Source: Pseudomonas cichorii (GTDB lineage: Bacteria; Pseudomonadota; Gammaproteobacteria; Pseudomonadales; Pseudomonadaceae). From it: a stretch of DNA of 64,000 nt. Shown here piece by piece: positions 28,228-37,812 of the stretch (positions are counted from its first letter, which is position 1; every line of letters starts with the position of its first letter). A program made the position numbers and the translations under genes. Where the stretch lies: positions 3,958,001 to 4,022,000 of the forward strand of contig NZ_CP074349.1 of the NCBI RefSeq assembly GCF_018343775.1, read 5' to 3'. The notes under the pieces are model-generated. The model was not told where the DNA came from and did no database searches. It worked only from the letters and a program-made list of their open reading frames with translations.

Positions 28228-30016
28228 CAGTGTTAATCCACTCTTTCACGACCTGGGCCACACGACCCGGATCTTCGGCCACCAAACTCTTGATTGCATT
28301 CAACTGTGCGTCATAACCCTCGGTCGGGCTAGGCAGCAGGATACTCTGCGGACCACCCAGGCTGACCCGGTCATTGGACAGATCGCCATCCATACCGCTG
28401 CCGCCCATGCCGCCGAAACCACCCAGCTCCGAGTCGCCGAACCCGCCCAGTTCCTTGCCCTTGCCGCTGGTGATGTTGTTCAGCACAGGGCGCAGAACAC
28501 CGAACACCAGAATCAGGATGAAGATCACGCCCACGGCCTGCTTGAGGATGTCCCAGAACCATGGCTGCGAGTAGAACGGAATTTCCGGAATCACTTCACC
28601 GCGCTCGCTGGAGAACGGTACGTTGATCACGCTGACACTGTCACCACGACTGGCATCGAAGCCGACCGCATCCTGAACCAGACGCGTGAAGCGGGCCAGG
28701 TCAGTGGCGCTCCATGGCGCACGGGTCACTTCGCCGTTGGCCGGGTTGGTCTTGACCATGTCATCAACCACAACCGCCACCGACAGACGAGTCAGGCGAC
28801 CCTGCTGTTGCTTGGTGTGGCTGATGGAACGATCCAGTTCAAAGTTCTTGGTCGACTGCACACGCTTGTCAGCCGGATACGGCGCCAGAGCGGGCTGGCC
28901 GGTGGCCGGGTCCATGATCTGCTGACCGTTGGCATCAAGCAGTGGCTGGCCTGGAGCGATAGCGGCTGCGGCACCTGCTGCACCCGCACCGGTCGTCTGA
29001 GGCGCAGTCGCAGGACCTGGCGGCTGGTTGCTCAAGGCACCCGGAACACCTTGCGGGCCGGAGCTGCTGGAGCGCTGTTCGTTGACCGACTGCTCACTGC
29101 GCAAGGCAGGCTGGTCAGGGTTGAAGCTTTCGGCTGTCGATTCGACGGCACTGAAATCCACAACTGCCGAGACTTCGGCCTTGTAGCGGTCGCTGCCCAG
29201 GATAGGTTGCAGGATGTTCTGCACACGCTGGGTCAGCATGCCTTCCATGCGGCGGCTGTAGTCGAACTGCTTGCCAGCCATGGTCAGTTCGGAGTTTTCG
29301 GCCTGATCGGACAGCAGGTGGCCCTTCTGATCCACAACCGTGATCTGCGATTTGCTCAGTTCGGGAACGCTGGTAGCGACCAGATTGACGATGGCCACGA
29401 CCTGGCTTGGCTCAAGCGTACGACCGGCATACAACTCGACCAGAACCGAAGCACTTGGCTTGCGATCGTCACGGACAAACACCGAGCTTTTCGGAATCGC
29501 CAGGTGCACGCGGGCAGCCTTGACGTTATTCAGGGACGAGATGGTGCGTGCCAGTTCGCCTTCCAGACCACGGCGGTAGCGCGTGGCCTCCATGAACTGG
29601 CTGGTACCCAGGCCCTGGTCCTTGTCGAGAATTTCGAAACCGATGTTGGAGTCGTTCTGGACCACGCCGGCCTGAGCCAGCTGGATACGCGCACGCTGCA
29701 CGTCATCGGCCTTCACCAGCAAAGCGCCGGAGTTGGGCTCGACGGTATAGGAGATGTTCGCCGCAGTCAGGGTTTCCATGATCTGCTTGCTGTCCATTCC
29801 CGCCAGGCTGCCGTAAAGCGGCCGGTAATCGGGTTGCTGGGACCAGAGCACCACGGCAAAGCCAATGGCCACGCTGGCAGCCAGACCGACCATGAGGCCG
29901 ATCTGACGCAGCATGGTCATTTCAGAAAGGTTTTCCAGAAAAGACAGACCAAACAAGGGTTTCTTGTCGGGAGAGCCCGCTCTTGCCGGAACGGTTTCGG
30001 CTGTTGCTTCGGCCAT
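28220..30016 (-). CDS. fliF: MS-ring protein FliF
   Basis: The 598 residues have an N-terminal membrane helix (about 35-60), secretin-like ring-building motifs (YRPLYGSLAGMDSKQIMETL), a Pro/Gly/Ala-rich loop (about 320-390), a second membrane helix (about 475-500: AVGVIFILILVFGVLRPVL) and a C-terminal FliG-binding tail (LVAEDPGRVAQVVKEWINTD). FliF forms the MS ring, the base of the motor. It follows fliE. Confidence 0.96.
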   Translation of the reverse strand: MAEATAETVPARAGSPDKKPLFGLSFLENLSEMTMLRQIGLMVGLAASVAIGFAVVLWSQQPDYRPLYGSLAGMDSKQIMETLTAANISYTVEPNSGALLVKADDVQRARIQLAQAGVVQNDSNIGFEILDKDQGLGTSQFMEATRYRRGLEGELARTISSLNNVKAARVHLAIPKSSVFVRDDRKPSASVLVELYAGRTLEPSQVVAIVNLVATSVPELSKSQITVVDQKGHLLSDQAENSELTMAGKQFDYSRRMEGMLTQRVQNILQPILGSDRYKAEVSAVVDFSAVESTAESFNPDQPALRSEQSVNEQRSSSSGPQGVPGALSNQPPGPATAPQTTGAGAAGAAAAIAPGQPLLDANGQQIMDPATGQPALAPYPADKRVQSTKNFELDRSISHTKQQQGRLTRLSVAVVVDDMVKTNPANGEVTRAPWSATDLARFTRLVQDAVGFDASRGDSVSVINVPFSSERGEVIPEIPFYSQPWFWDILKQAVGVIFILILVFGVLRPVLNNITSGKGKELGGFGDSELGGFGGMGGSGMDGDLSNDRVSLGGPQSILLPSPTEGYDAQLNAIKSLVAEDPGRVAQVVKEWINTDE

Positions 30017-30031
30017 GACTCAGTACGTCCC

Positions 30032-30361
30032 TTAAACCGGCATCTGCATGATGTCTTGATAGGCTTGAACCAGCTTGTTGCGAACCTGGGTCAAAGCCTG
30101 AAACGAGACGCTGGCTTTTTGTGAGGAAATCATGACGTCAGTCAAATCGACACCACTCTTGCCGATTTCAAATGCGTTCGCCAACTGACCTGCGGCCTGT
30201 TGGGTTTCGGAAACCTTGTTGACGGCCTGGCCAAGCATATCGGCAAAGCTGCTGGTGCCGACTTCCGGCGTAGCGGTCACTGGTTTGGACGCCGCCATGG
30301 CATCCATCTGCATGGCCCGCATATCCAACATCAAGCGATTAAATTCAACACCTTGGCTCAT
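30032..30361 (-). CDS. fliE: Hook-basal body protein FliE
   Basis: The 109 residues from ATG 30361 ([18 protein letters not shown]) align along their length with P. aeruginosa FliE and end in the conserved [17 protein letters not shown]. FliE joins the MS ring to the rod. The open frame extends nine codons upstream without support. It begins the fliEFGHIJ operon. Confidence 0.94.
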   Translation of the reverse strand: MSQGVEFNRLMLDMRAMQMDAMAASKPVTATPEVGTSSFADMLGQAVNKVSETQQAAGQLANAFEIGKSGVDLTDVMISSQKASVSFQALTQVRNKLVQAYQDIMQMPV

Positions 30362-30422
30362 GGACATTTTCTCTCGTAAGGCCCGCAATTTTTTGACACT
30401 GATTCAGCGGATAGTGAAGACA

Positions 30423-30440
30423 TAGCAACAAGAGTGCCAA
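30423..30440 (-). promoter_or_regulatory. Sigma-54 promoter of the fliE operon
   Basis: The minus strand reads TTGGCACTCTTGTTGCTA, a full match to TTGGCAC-N5-TTGCW, about 62 bases upstream of fliE. In P. aeruginosa fliE is activated by FleR. Confidence 0.88.
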
Positions 30441-30601
30441 ATAGATAACGACATCACGTTTAGCTCTGCTCTCACCCGCGACCCAGACCTTCTGGGCTAA
30501 CCCCTTGTCTCGCACAATGACATCAATATGCCATTGAATTACACCATTCATACGACAAAGCCATAAGAACAGATCACCCCTTCCCGACCCGCCGGAAAAG
30601 C

Positions 30602-32008
30602 TCAGGTCGCGAACAGGTAACCCTCGACATCCATGCCCGCATCACGCATTTGTGCCAGTTTGTAGCGCAGCGTCCTGGGGCTGATGCCCAGTCGCTCGGC
30701 AGCTTCCTTGCGACGCCCACGTTCAGTACGCAGGGTATCGATGATCACTTGAAACTCACGACGCCGCAGGTCATCCCCCAAGGCACCGGCCGACTCGGCA
30801 GCAGCAGCGGCTGGCACATTGTCCACCGCCACCACAGGCGCCAACGGCACCGAAGCCACAGAGGGCGAGGCCCCGGTAACAGGTCCCGCCAGGCAGAAGT
30901 CTTCGGCCTCGATCACGCCGCCCTGCTGCAATATCAAGGCCCGCTGCACGGCATTGTCCAGTTCACGCACATTGCCCGGCCATGAATACGCCACCAGACA
31001 CGCCTGCGCCTGGGCAGACAACCGCACAGGCGCATGCTTCATTTTATTGACGTGCTTGGCCAACAGACGCTCGGCAAGCGGCAGAATATCGGCGGTCCTT
31101 TGACGCAACGCTTGCCATGCCAACGGAAAAACCGATAGCCGATAAAACAGATCCTCACGAAACCGCCCCGCCGCCACTTCACCCGCCAGATCACGGTTGG
31201 TAGTCGCCAGGACCCGGATATCCAGGTTGATAGGCTTACGGGCTCCCACCCGCTCAACCTCACGCTCCTGGAGCACTCGCAGCAGCTTGGCCTGCAAGCC
31301 CATGGGCATTTCGGAAATTTCGTCGAGCAGAATAGTGCCGCCATCAGCCTGCTCGAACTTGCCCGCCTGCGCCGCAATGGCACCGGTAAACGACCCCTTT
31401 TCATGACCGAACAGTGTCGCTTCCAGCATGTTGTCCGGAATGGCCGCGCAATTGATCGCTATAAAAGGCTTATCGGCACGTGGCGAGTTTTGATGAATGA
31501 ATCGCGCCAATACTTCTTTGCCCGTTCCAGACTCACCGGAAATAAGTACGGTGGAATCGCTCTTCGCCACCCGGCTGGCCAGGTTCAGCAACTGGATACT
31601 GGCGGGCTCCACAGCAATCGGCCCATCGTTTTCAGCCGGCCCAAGACGCCCCAGCGCATGCCGGGCCACCAACGCCAGCAAGGCCTTGGGCTCAAAAGGC
31701 TTGACCAGATAATCCGCCGCGCCCTGGCGCATGGCATCCACGGCTCGCTCGACGGCACCATGGGCCGTCATCAGCAGAACCGGCAATTGCGGATGGCGAC
31801 TGCGCAACAGCGCCAGCAACTGATGACCATCCATGCCCGGCATGTTTACGTCGCTGATGACCAGGCTGAAGGACTCCTGATCCACCGCAAGCAAGGCATC
31901 CTCAGCCGACCCGACGGCACGATAATCGTAACCGGCCAGCTCAAGAGTCTCGCCCAGCGCCTCACGCAACGAACGGTCGTCCTCGACCAACAGCACCTTG
32001 ATCGACAT
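30602..32008 (-). CDS. fleR: Sigma-54 response regulator FleR
   Basis: The 468 residues comprise a receiver with acceptor D53 (VISDVNMPGMDG), an AAA+ domain (about 140-365) with Walker A GESGTGKE and sigma-54 loop GSFTGA (Ser in place of the first Ala), and a C-terminal Fis-type HTH (RRKEAAERLGISPRTLRYKL). FleR, phosphorylated by FleS, activates basal-body and hook operons. Its start overlaps the fleS stop as TGATG. Confidence 0.95.
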   Translation of the reverse strand: MSIKVLLVEDDRSLREALGETLELAGYDYRAVGSAEDALLAVDQESFSLVISDVNMPGMDGHQLLALLRSRHPQLPVLLMTAHGAVERAVDAMRQGAADYLVKPFEPKALLALVARHALGRLGPAENDGPIAVEPASIQLLNLASRVAKSDSTVLISGESGTGKEVLARFIHQNSPRADKPFIAINCAAIPDNMLEATLFGHEKGSFTGAIAAQAGKFEQADGGTILLDEISEMPMGLQAKLLRVLQEREVERVGARKPINLDIRVLATTNRDLAGEVAAGRFREDLFYRLSVFPLAWQALRQRTADILPLAERLLAKHVNKMKHAPVRLSAQAQACLVAYSWPGNVRELDNAVQRALILQQGGVIEAEDFCLAGPVTGASPSVASVPLAPVVAVDNVPAAAAAESAGALGDDLRRREFQVIIDTLRTERGRRKEAAERLGISPRTLRYKLAQMRDAGMDVEGYLFAT

Positions 32009-33222
32009 CAGTGGCTACTCACTAAAGCGGAAACCGGAATCAACGGCAAAGTGACGATTGCACACGTCCCGCGATTGACAGTCGAGCGGTACTGCACGCC
32101 ACCCTGATGAGCACGGGTCACTGCCGTGACCACCGCCAGACCAAGGCCGGTGCCGGTGGTCTTGGTGGTGAAAAAAGGCTCTCCGATACGCGCCAGCGCC
32201 GCCTTGTCCATACCACTGCCGTTATCACTGAAGCACAGGCGCAGCGCATTGCCACGACTGTAGGCATGAATTTTCAGACGGGTTTTTCCGACACTGGCCT
32301 GCACCGCGTTTTCCACCAGATTGAGCAGCGCCCCCACCAGCGTGTCGCGGTTGCACAGCAGCTCGCCATCGATCGAATCGCACTGCCAGCGAACCGCCAC
32401 ATCCTGCACATGAGTCTGGGCTGCCGACTGCAAGGCCCGGAACAAATCCCCCGGCGTCAGTCGGTCGGTCAACGGCAATTCGCCGCGGGCAAAGACCAGC
32501 ATGTCGCGCACTTGATGCTCAAGCTCATGCAGGCGCTCCTTGAGGCGCGCCGCAAAACGCTGCTGGGTTTCCACCGGCAATTCCTGCTCGGTCAGATGAC
32601 TGGCGTAGATCATGGCAGCCGACAAGGGCGTACGAATCTGGTGCGCCAGAGAAGCGACCATGCGCCCCAGGGAAGACAAACGCTCATGGCGAGCCAGTTG
32701 CTCCTGGAGGCGACGGGTTTCGGTCAGGTCATTGAGCAGCACCAGTTGCCCAGGCTCCGCATCCAGCGAGCGAGTGGCAATGGACAGCCGGCGTCCGTCG
32801 CGCAGGGACACTTCATGCCCGTCATCCTCGCGAGGAGCGAAGCAGCGACTGATGACATGGCGCCACAACACGCCCAGCAATGGTTGCCCCAACAACTCGA
32901 TGGCGGTCGGGTTGGCCTCGCGCACCACGCCCATGCCATCGATGACAATCACGCCACCGGGCAGCAGATCCACAAGGTTCTGCAGACGATTGGCCAGACG
33001 CTCCTTCTCTGCCAGCTCCTGCATGCGCTGGACACCCGCCTCTGCCAGCTCGCCTTTCAACTCGGCGACGCGAGTCTCCAGCATGCCGTAGGAATCAGCC
33101 AACTGAGACGACATCTGGTTAAACAACGAGAAGGCCTGTTCAAGCCCCTGGCGACTTTCCAGTTCCAGGGAGGGTTTAGCTTGGCTGGGCAAGTCAGGGG
33201 ACATGTGGGCGGCCTTGGACAT
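32008..33222 (-). CDS. fleS: Sensor histidine kinase FleS
   Basis: The 404 residues have an N-terminal coiled-coil, a PAS domain (about 80-165), a dimerisation domain with H box LASLAHQIRTPLSAAMIYAS and a C-terminal ATPase domain (NLVENAVQA, CFSDNGSGMD, GTGLGLAVV). There is no membrane segment, as for other FleS proteins. FleS phosphorylates FleR. Its sigma-54 promoter lies about 55 bases upstream. Confidence 0.94.
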   Translation of the reverse strand: MSKAAHMSPDLPSQAKPSLELESRQGLEQAFSLFNQMSSQLADSYGMLETRVAELKGELAEAGVQRMQELAEKERLANRLQNLVDLLPGGVIVIDGMGVVREANPTAIELLGQPLLGVLWRHVISRCFAPREDDGHEVSLRDGRRLSIATRSLDAEPGQLVLLNDLTETRRLQEQLARHERLSSLGRMVASLAHQIRTPLSAAMIYASHLTEQELPVETQQRFAARLKERLHELEHQVRDMLVFARGELPLTDRLTPGDLFRALQSAAQTHVQDVAVRWQCDSIDGELLCNRDTLVGALLNLVENAVQASVGKTRLKIHAYSRGNALRLCFSDNGSGMDKAALARIGEPFFTTKTTGTGLGLAVVTAVTRAHQGGVQYRSTVNRGTCAIVTLPLIPVSALVSSH

Positions 33223-33276
33223 AAATCATCTCTCGCGTGGCGAACCGTCATTAAACGGTATGTTGAGAGTGACTTA

Positions 33277-33292
33277 GCAATCCTCGTGCCGA
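33277..33292 (-). promoter_or_regulatory. Sigma-54 promoter of fleSR
   Basis: The minus strand reads TCGGCACGAGGATTGC with exact GG-N10-GC spacing and a perfect TTGC box. FleQ activation of fleSR is known. The -24 element begins right at the end of the fleQ terminator T run. Confidence 0.8.
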
Positions 33293-33325
33293 AAAAAAAC
33301 CTCTGAAAATTCAGAGGTTTGATTT
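33293..33325 (-). terminator. Rho-independent terminator of fleQ
   Basis: On the minus strand AAACCTCTGAA and TTCAGAGGTTT form an 11-base-pair stem with a two-base loop, followed by a run of T. It lies 20 bases downstream of the fleQ stop and directly before the fleSR promoter. Confidence 0.85.
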
Positions 33326-33344
33326 TTCGCACAAGGAACAGGCG

Positions 33345-34820
33345 TCAATCATCCGCCTGATCGTCACCTTCCCGGCGACTCATGCCGTACTTGCGCATCT
33401 TTTCTACAAGCGTTGTACGACGGATCCGCAGACGCTCCGCAGCACGCGCCACGATACCGTTTGCGTCATCCAGCGCCTGCTGAATCAAGCCCTGTTCCAG
33501 ACCACCCAGGTAATCCTTGAGGTCCAGACCTTCCGGAGGAAGTACAGCACCGGAAGCGAAGTTCGGCGTGTGGGCATTGATAGCCACGCGCTCTTCCAGA
33601 TCGCTGCGCAGGCTGTCGACCATCTGCTCGTCTTCATCATCGACGTAGCGGAATTTCTTCGGCAGCTCTGCCACACCGATCACGCCATAGGGATGCATGA
33701 TCGCCATGCGCTCCACCAGGTTGGCAAGCTCACGGACGTTACCCGGCCAGGCATGACGGCACAGCGACATGATGGCAGCCGAATTGAAACGGATCGAACC
33801 GCGCTTTTCGTGCTCCATGCGCGAGATAAGCTCGTTCATCAGCAACGGAATATCTTCGACGCGCTCACGCAACGGAGCCATCTCGATCGGAAAAACGTTC
33901 AGACGATAATAGAGGTCTTCACGGAAACTGCCGATCTCGATCATGTTCTCGAGATTCTTGTGGGTCGCGGCAATGATGCGCACATCGATGCTTTGAGTCT
34001 TGTTGCTGCCAACCCGCTCAAAGGTACGCTCCTGCAGAACGCGCAGCAGCTTAACCTGCATCGGCAACGGCATGTCACCGATTTCATCCAGAAACAGAGT
34101 ACCGCCATTGGCCAGCTCGAAGCGGCCGGCACGGCTGGTGATAGCACCGGTAAAGGCACCCTTCTCGTGACCGAACAATTCGCTTTCGAGCAATTCGGCC
34201 GGAATCGCACCGCAGTTGACCGGAACAAAAGGCGCGTCGCGACGCTTGGAGTGATAGTGCAGGTTGCGAGCGACCACCTCCTTGCCCGTACCCGACTCAC
34301 CCAGAATCAGTACGCTTGCATCGGTATCAGCAACCTGTTGCATCATTTGCCGCACGTGCTGAATGGCACGACTGGTGCCTACCAGACTGCGGAACAGATT
34401 GGGTTCGCGATGCCGACCACGCTCGCGGGCCTGATCGTACATTTCACGATAAACCTGGGCACGGTGCAGGGCATCCAGCAATTTGCTGTAGCTGGGAGGC
34501 ATTTCAAGGGTAGAAAGCACGCGCCGACGCAGGTCTTCAGGAAGGTCGACGGCAGAATTTTCGCCCATCAACAGGACCGGAAGGAACTCATCCCATGCAG
34601 CGACTGTCTTAAGGAGTCCTTGCAGGCTACCTGGAGCGCTCACGCTTCCCACGAGTACGCAGAGAACTTCGCGCGTAGAGGCCAATGAACCGACAACCTG
34701 CTGCCAGTCCTGGCTGGAACAGGATAAATTTTCTTCGCCCAGAAAATTCAGGATAACCGCCAGATCCCGGCGGCGCTGGCTATCGTCATCGATTAGCAGA
34801 ATCTTGATTTCACGCCACAT
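33345..34820 (-). CDS. fleQ: Master flagellar regulator FleQ
   Basis: The 491 residues have a degenerate receiver domain (1-about 120) with no acceptor Asp at the usual site, an AAA+ domain with Walker A GESGTGKE (174-181) and sigma-54 loop GAFTGA, and a C-terminal Fis-type HTH ([20 protein letters not shown]). The c-di-GMP-binding residues known in P. aeruginosa are present at the same numbers: LFRS at 142-145 (R144) and R185/N186. FleQ activates early flagellar operons with sigma-54 and is held back by FleN. Confidence 0.96.
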   Translation of the reverse strand: MWREIKILLIDDDSQRRRDLAVILNFLGEENLSCSSQDWQQVVGSLASTREVLCVLVGSVSAPGSLQGLLKTVAAWDEFLPVLLMGENSAVDLPEDLRRRVLSTLEMPPSYSKLLDALHRAQVYREMYDQARERGRHREPNLFRSLVGTSRAIQHVRQMMQQVADTDASVLILGESGTGKEVVARNLHYHSKRRDAPFVPVNCGAIPAELLESELFGHEKGAFTGAITSRAGRFELANGGTLFLDEIGDMPLPMQVKLLRVLQERTFERVGSNKTQSIDVRIIAATHKNLENMIEIGSFREDLYYRLNVFPIEMAPLRERVEDIPLLMNELISRMEHEKRGSIRFNSAAIMSLCRHAWPGNVRELANLVERMAIMHPYGVIGVAELPKKFRYVDDEDEQMVDSLRSDLEERVAINAHTPNFASGAVLPPEGLDLKDYLGGLEQGLIQQALDDANGIVARAAERLRIRRTTLVEKMRKYGMSRREGDDQADD

Positions 34821-34997
34821 GCAATAGCAACTTCCCTAGTCAACTCAATGCCCGAGATCGTGGGCAGCTTGGCATCTCAGCCGTTATATCCGATGAGACG
34901 CCAGAAAATAGTGAACATCACTAGTTAAGTCAAAAAAACATATACAGTCAAATTTATGGCGAAACTATTGTCGAACAATCAAACCGACAAATAATAG

Positions 34998-35294
34998 CTA
35001 GCCAAACAGATGGTATACCTTCGCGGCGTTTTTGGCATTGCGGATTTGTGTCATTTCGTCGGCGATTGCCTGACGCTCATCTGTAGCAACGTCAATCAAT
35101 TGTCGATATACGCCCAGCAGCTCTTCCAGATTGCTGCGCAGCCCCGGCTCATCAGCAGGCGCTTCGCTGACAACAGCCTCAACACACTCACGGCATGCCA
35201 GATCAAGTTTGACGATTGCATCCCAGTCACGCTCGGCCAGAGCCCCGACCAACGCTTCACGGGTTTCTTCGATACGCTTGAGCGCAGCACTCAT
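34998..35294 (-). CDS. fliT: FliT-type flagellar export chaperone (FleP position)
   Basis: The 98-residue helical protein lies directly after fliS, where P. aeruginosa has PA1096 (fleP/fliT). The sequence (RIEETREALVGALAERDWDA... LACRECVEAV) is consistent with the FliT family, which protects the filament cap FliD before export. Length agrees. The 177 bases beyond its stop, up to fleQ, are AT-rich and contain no gene I can see. Confidence 0.78.
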   Translation of the reverse strand: MSAALKRIEETREALVGALAERDWDAIVKLDLACRECVEAVVSEAPADEPGLRSNLEELLGVYRQLIDVATDERQAIADEMTQIRNAKNAAKVYHLFG

Positions 35295-35321
35295 GGTGTT
35301 TTTCTCCAGAAGACAGCGAAC

Positions 35322-35708
35322 TTATTGTTGTACGGCGCCGATTGCATCCCAGCCTTCCTTGACTGTGATCAGCAGGCCGGCAACTTCATCGAGCATCTTT
35401 TCATCGTTCTTGGCATTGGCTTCAGCCAGACGCTTCATCATGTAGTGATAAAGACTGTCCTGGCGAACCAGCGTCGGGTCGTTTTCCAGATCCAGCCCTT
35501 CACGCAGCCCACCCACAATGCCGATGGCCTTGCCGATAAAAACGCATTTGTTGGGGATATCCTTGCGCGCCATGGCGCCTTTGGCCTGGGCGATGCGGTC
35601 AAGGCCACCCTCCATCAACATCTGAACCAGACGGTGAGGGCTGGCTTCAGAGGTCTGTGCCTGGGAGCCAATCTTCTGATACTGACGCAGTGCTAACATC
35701 GGGTTCAT
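35322..35708 (-). CDS. fliS: Flagellin export chaperone FliS
   Basis: The 128 residues show the family pattern ALRQYQKIGSQAQTSEASPH and LVQMLMEGGLDRIAQAKGAM, followed by helices ending GLLITVKEGWDAIG. FliS binds the C-terminus of flagellin in the cytoplasm. It lies between fliD and fliT. Confidence 0.94.
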   Translation of the reverse strand: MNPMLALRQYQKIGSQAQTSEASPHRLVQMLMEGGLDRIAQAKGAMARKDIPNKCVFIGKAIGIVGGLREGLDLENDPTLVRQDSLYHYMMKRLAEANAKNDEKMLDEVAGLLITVKEGWDAIGAVQQ

Positions 35709-35784
35709 GGGGGGCCTCGTAGCAGATCCAGATTACGTATACCCAAGCTATCGACGTACGGTCAAAAAACTTTAGCCCAAAAGC

Positions 35785-35809
35785 AAAAACCCGACACGGG
35801 GTCGGGTTC
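35785..35809 (-). terminator. Terminator/attenuator between fliD and fliS
   Basis: On the minus strand AACCCGAC and GTCGGGTT form an eight-base-pair GC-rich stem with a CCCGT loop, followed by TTTTGCTTTT. It lies 18 bases after the fliD stop and would let most transcripts end before fliS. Confidence 0.8.
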
Positions 35810-35826
35810 TTGGCATCATCTTTAAT

Positions 35827-37278
35827 TTACGAAGCGTTTTTCTGTGCATTCATCGCCTCGAAAATCGAGGTGATACTGCTGGCCGTTGCCTTGAGCTTAC
35901 CTACCGCCAGGTCCATCGCGTTGTACTTTTTGGTCAGCGTATCAGTCAGCGTATCAATACGACGATTAAGAGCCTCTTGCTCAGCAGTGAGTCGAGTCTG
36001 AACCTGAGTCAGCATGTTTTTCTTGGAAGCAAGAACCCCTCCCGACCTCGTGTAGGGTTCGAGGGCTTTTTCCATACGCTCGATCAAGCCACCACTACCG
36101 GTAAACAACTGCTGAATCTCACCACCAAACTTCTTGTCATTCAGGGCTGCGGTAAATTCAGTGGTATTCAACGACAGCGTACCGTCGTTTTGCTGGGTCG
36201 TGATACCCAACTGAGCCAGAGAACCCAGACCGCTGCTGGAGGTCGCCGTAGCAATCTGGTTACGAACAACCGCGAGCAAGGCACGAGGCGTCGAATCCCC
36301 CGTCATGGCAGCTGCCGTGAAGCTTTTCCCATCAGCAGATACAGTGCCTTTGGTCAGCGTCGTTACAAGCTTGGCCAAGGTGTTGTAGGAATCGACAAAG
36401 GTCTGCAACGAGGTTTTCAAACCCTCGGTGTTGGTCCCGACCGTGATGGCCGTGTTCGCGTTAGCGTCGACACTCTTGGCCACCAGCTCGAACGTCAGAC
36501 CGGATACAGCGTTGCTGACCGTATTGGTCGAACTGGTGATCTTCAGCCCATCGATGGTGAACTCGGCATCCAGAGCCAAGTCCGAAATCGCGCCGGCGCC
36601 TGGAATAGGATTGCCATTGGCATCGGTCGAGGTGCTGGTGGTGCTCATCAACTTGGTGCCATCGACACTCAGCATGCTGAGCTCTGTACCGCCATCAACC
36701 GAAATATCACTGCCCTTGCCGGTAGTCGTCGAGCTGTACACCAACCGCGAGCCATTGCTGTCGGTAATGATGTTCGCCGAGATACCTTTACCCTGGAGCG
36801 TGGAGTTGATCGTGTCACGCACCTGCTGCAGCGTAGAAGTCGAAGTAATCTTGACTTCGTGAATAGTGCCATTTTGAGTGATTTTCAGGGTACCACTCGG
36901 AATAGCACTGGTTTGAGACGAATTGAGTGCAGCCGTCGCAACCTTGGAACTGGTCGCCAACTGGCTCACGTTAAGAGAATAAGTACCACTGACCGCTGTA
37001 TTACCCGCAGTTGCCTTGACCACAGACTCATTGGCTGAAGTGGCGGCAAAACCCTGAAAGGCAGGTGTTGTGGTGCTCTTGAGAGCGGTCATCGCCGTCT
37101 GAAAGGCACTCAATGCAGCAGTGAGCTGATCGACGCCACCAGAAGCCGCATTATTGACACTGGTCTGCCGGGTGATCTGGTTTTGCTTGGCAGCCTTCTC
37201 GACCCCAACCAGACCATCAACGATCTCTTTGATATTCAGACCAGAGTTGATGCCTGTACTTGCTGTAATTGTAGCCAT
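35827..37278 (-). CDS. fliD: Filament cap protein FliD
   Basis: The 483 residues have conserved terminal helical regions (GINSGLNIKEIVDGLVGVEK at the N-terminus; KNMLTQVQTRLTAEQEALNR ... LTKKYNAMDLAVGKLKATAS at the C-terminus) and a variable centre. FliD caps the growing filament and folds flagellin into place. The ATG start gives the normal N-terminus. Confidence 0.95.
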   Translation of the reverse strand: MATITASTGINSGLNIKEIVDGLVGVEKAAKQNQITRQTSVNNAASGGVDQLTAALSAFQTAMTALKSTTTPAFQGFAATSANESVVKATAGNTAVSGTYSLNVSQLATSSKVATAALNSSQTSAIPSGTLKITQNGTIHEVKITSTSTLQQVRDTINSTLQGKGISANIITDSNGSRLVYSSTTTGKGSDISVDGGTELSMLSVDGTKLMSTTSTSTDANGNPIPGAGAISDLALDAEFTIDGLKITSSTNTVSNAVSGLTFELVAKSVDANANTAITVGTNTEGLKTSLQTFVDSYNTLAKLVTTLTKGTVSADGKSFTAAAMTGDSTPRALLAVVRNQIATATSSSGLGSLAQLGITTQQNDGTLSLNTTEFTAALNDKKFGGEIQQLFTGSGGLIERMEKALEPYTRSGGVLASKKNMLTQVQTRLTAEQEALNRRIDTLTDTLTKKYNAMDLAVGKLKATASSITSIFEAMNAQKNAS

Positions 37279-37341
37279 GATGCTTACCCCTCAAGAATGT
37301 CGCCGATCTTTTGACCCTTTCAAGGAATCGGAAAATCTGCA

Positions 37342-37357
37342 ACAAGTTTCGTGCCAG
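37342..37357 (-). promoter_or_regulatory. Possible sigma-54 promoter of fliD
   Basis: The minus strand reads CTGGCACGAAACTTGT, a perfect -24 box (CTGGCACG) with correct spacing but T instead of C in the -12 GC. It is 64 bases before fliD. In P. aeruginosa fliD is RpoN-dependent. Confidence 0.5.
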
Positions 37358-37360
37358 TAG

Positions 37361-37741
37361 TCAGGCCTTGGCGTGGAACAACAAGCTGTGCGCGTCGCTC
37401 AAGCTATCGGCCAGTTTCAGGATTTCCGCATTGGGAATCTGTCGGACCACCTCACCGGAGTCACTTGCAATCACTTTGACAATGACTTTTCCAGAATCTT
37501 CGTCAATCGAAAATTCGAGGTTACGTCTGACCGACTGAAAGAACTTCTGAATGTCTTCCGCGGCAGCCTTAACCTTCTCCTCTTCCTGTGAGTCGTCCTT
37601 GTGCAAATCAGAACTCTTACTTTCAGACGTCGGAGCCACTCGCTCGACGGAAGGCGTATCAACAGGCTTATCCGCTGCCACAGCAGGACTTGCCGATTGA
37701 GCGGGTGGATAAGACAGGTTCAGCTTTACACTCATATCCAT
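37361..37741 (-). CDS. flaG: FlaG family protein
   Basis: The 126 residues have a variable N-terminal half and a conserved C-terminal FlaG domain (about 70-126: NLEFSIDEDSGKVIVKVI, RQIPNAEILKLADSLSDA). FlaG limits filament length in some pseudomonads. The ATG at 37741 follows GGAGG by eight bases; in-frame GTG/ATG codons just upstream overlap that ribosome site and are unlikely. Confidence 0.9.
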   Translation of the reverse strand: MDMSVKLNLSYPPAQSASPAVAADKPVDTPSVERVAPTSESKSSDLHKDDSQEEEKVKAAAEDIQKFFQSVRRNLEFSIDEDSGKVIVKVIASDSGEVVRQIPNAEILKLADSLSDAHSLLFHAKA

Positions 37742-37760
37742 GACCATCACCTCCGAAAGT

Positions 37761-37796
37761 AAAAAAGCGAGAGAGCACTGTTACGCACTCCCCCGC
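37761..37796 (-). terminator. Rho-independent terminator of fliC
   Basis: On the minus strand GCGGGGGAG pairs with CTCTCTCGC (two G-U pairs) and is followed by TTTTTT. It is 17 bases after the flagellin stop and just before the flaG ribosome site, so fliC is probably mostly monocistronic. Confidence 0.75.
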
Positions 37797-37812
37797 CAAA
37801 CTCATCCCGATA

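Noticed and set aside
28193..30124. Plus-strand open frame of 643 codons opposite fliF
   Set aside because: It is the mirror of a GC-rich gene with strong codon bias. Its translation is rich in His, Gln and Arg and resembles no family, while fliF on the other strand is certain.
34821..34997. A small gene between fleQ and fliT
   Set aside because: The AT-rich stretch has no open frame with a credible start and ribosome site; it is better seen as the fleQ promoter region.
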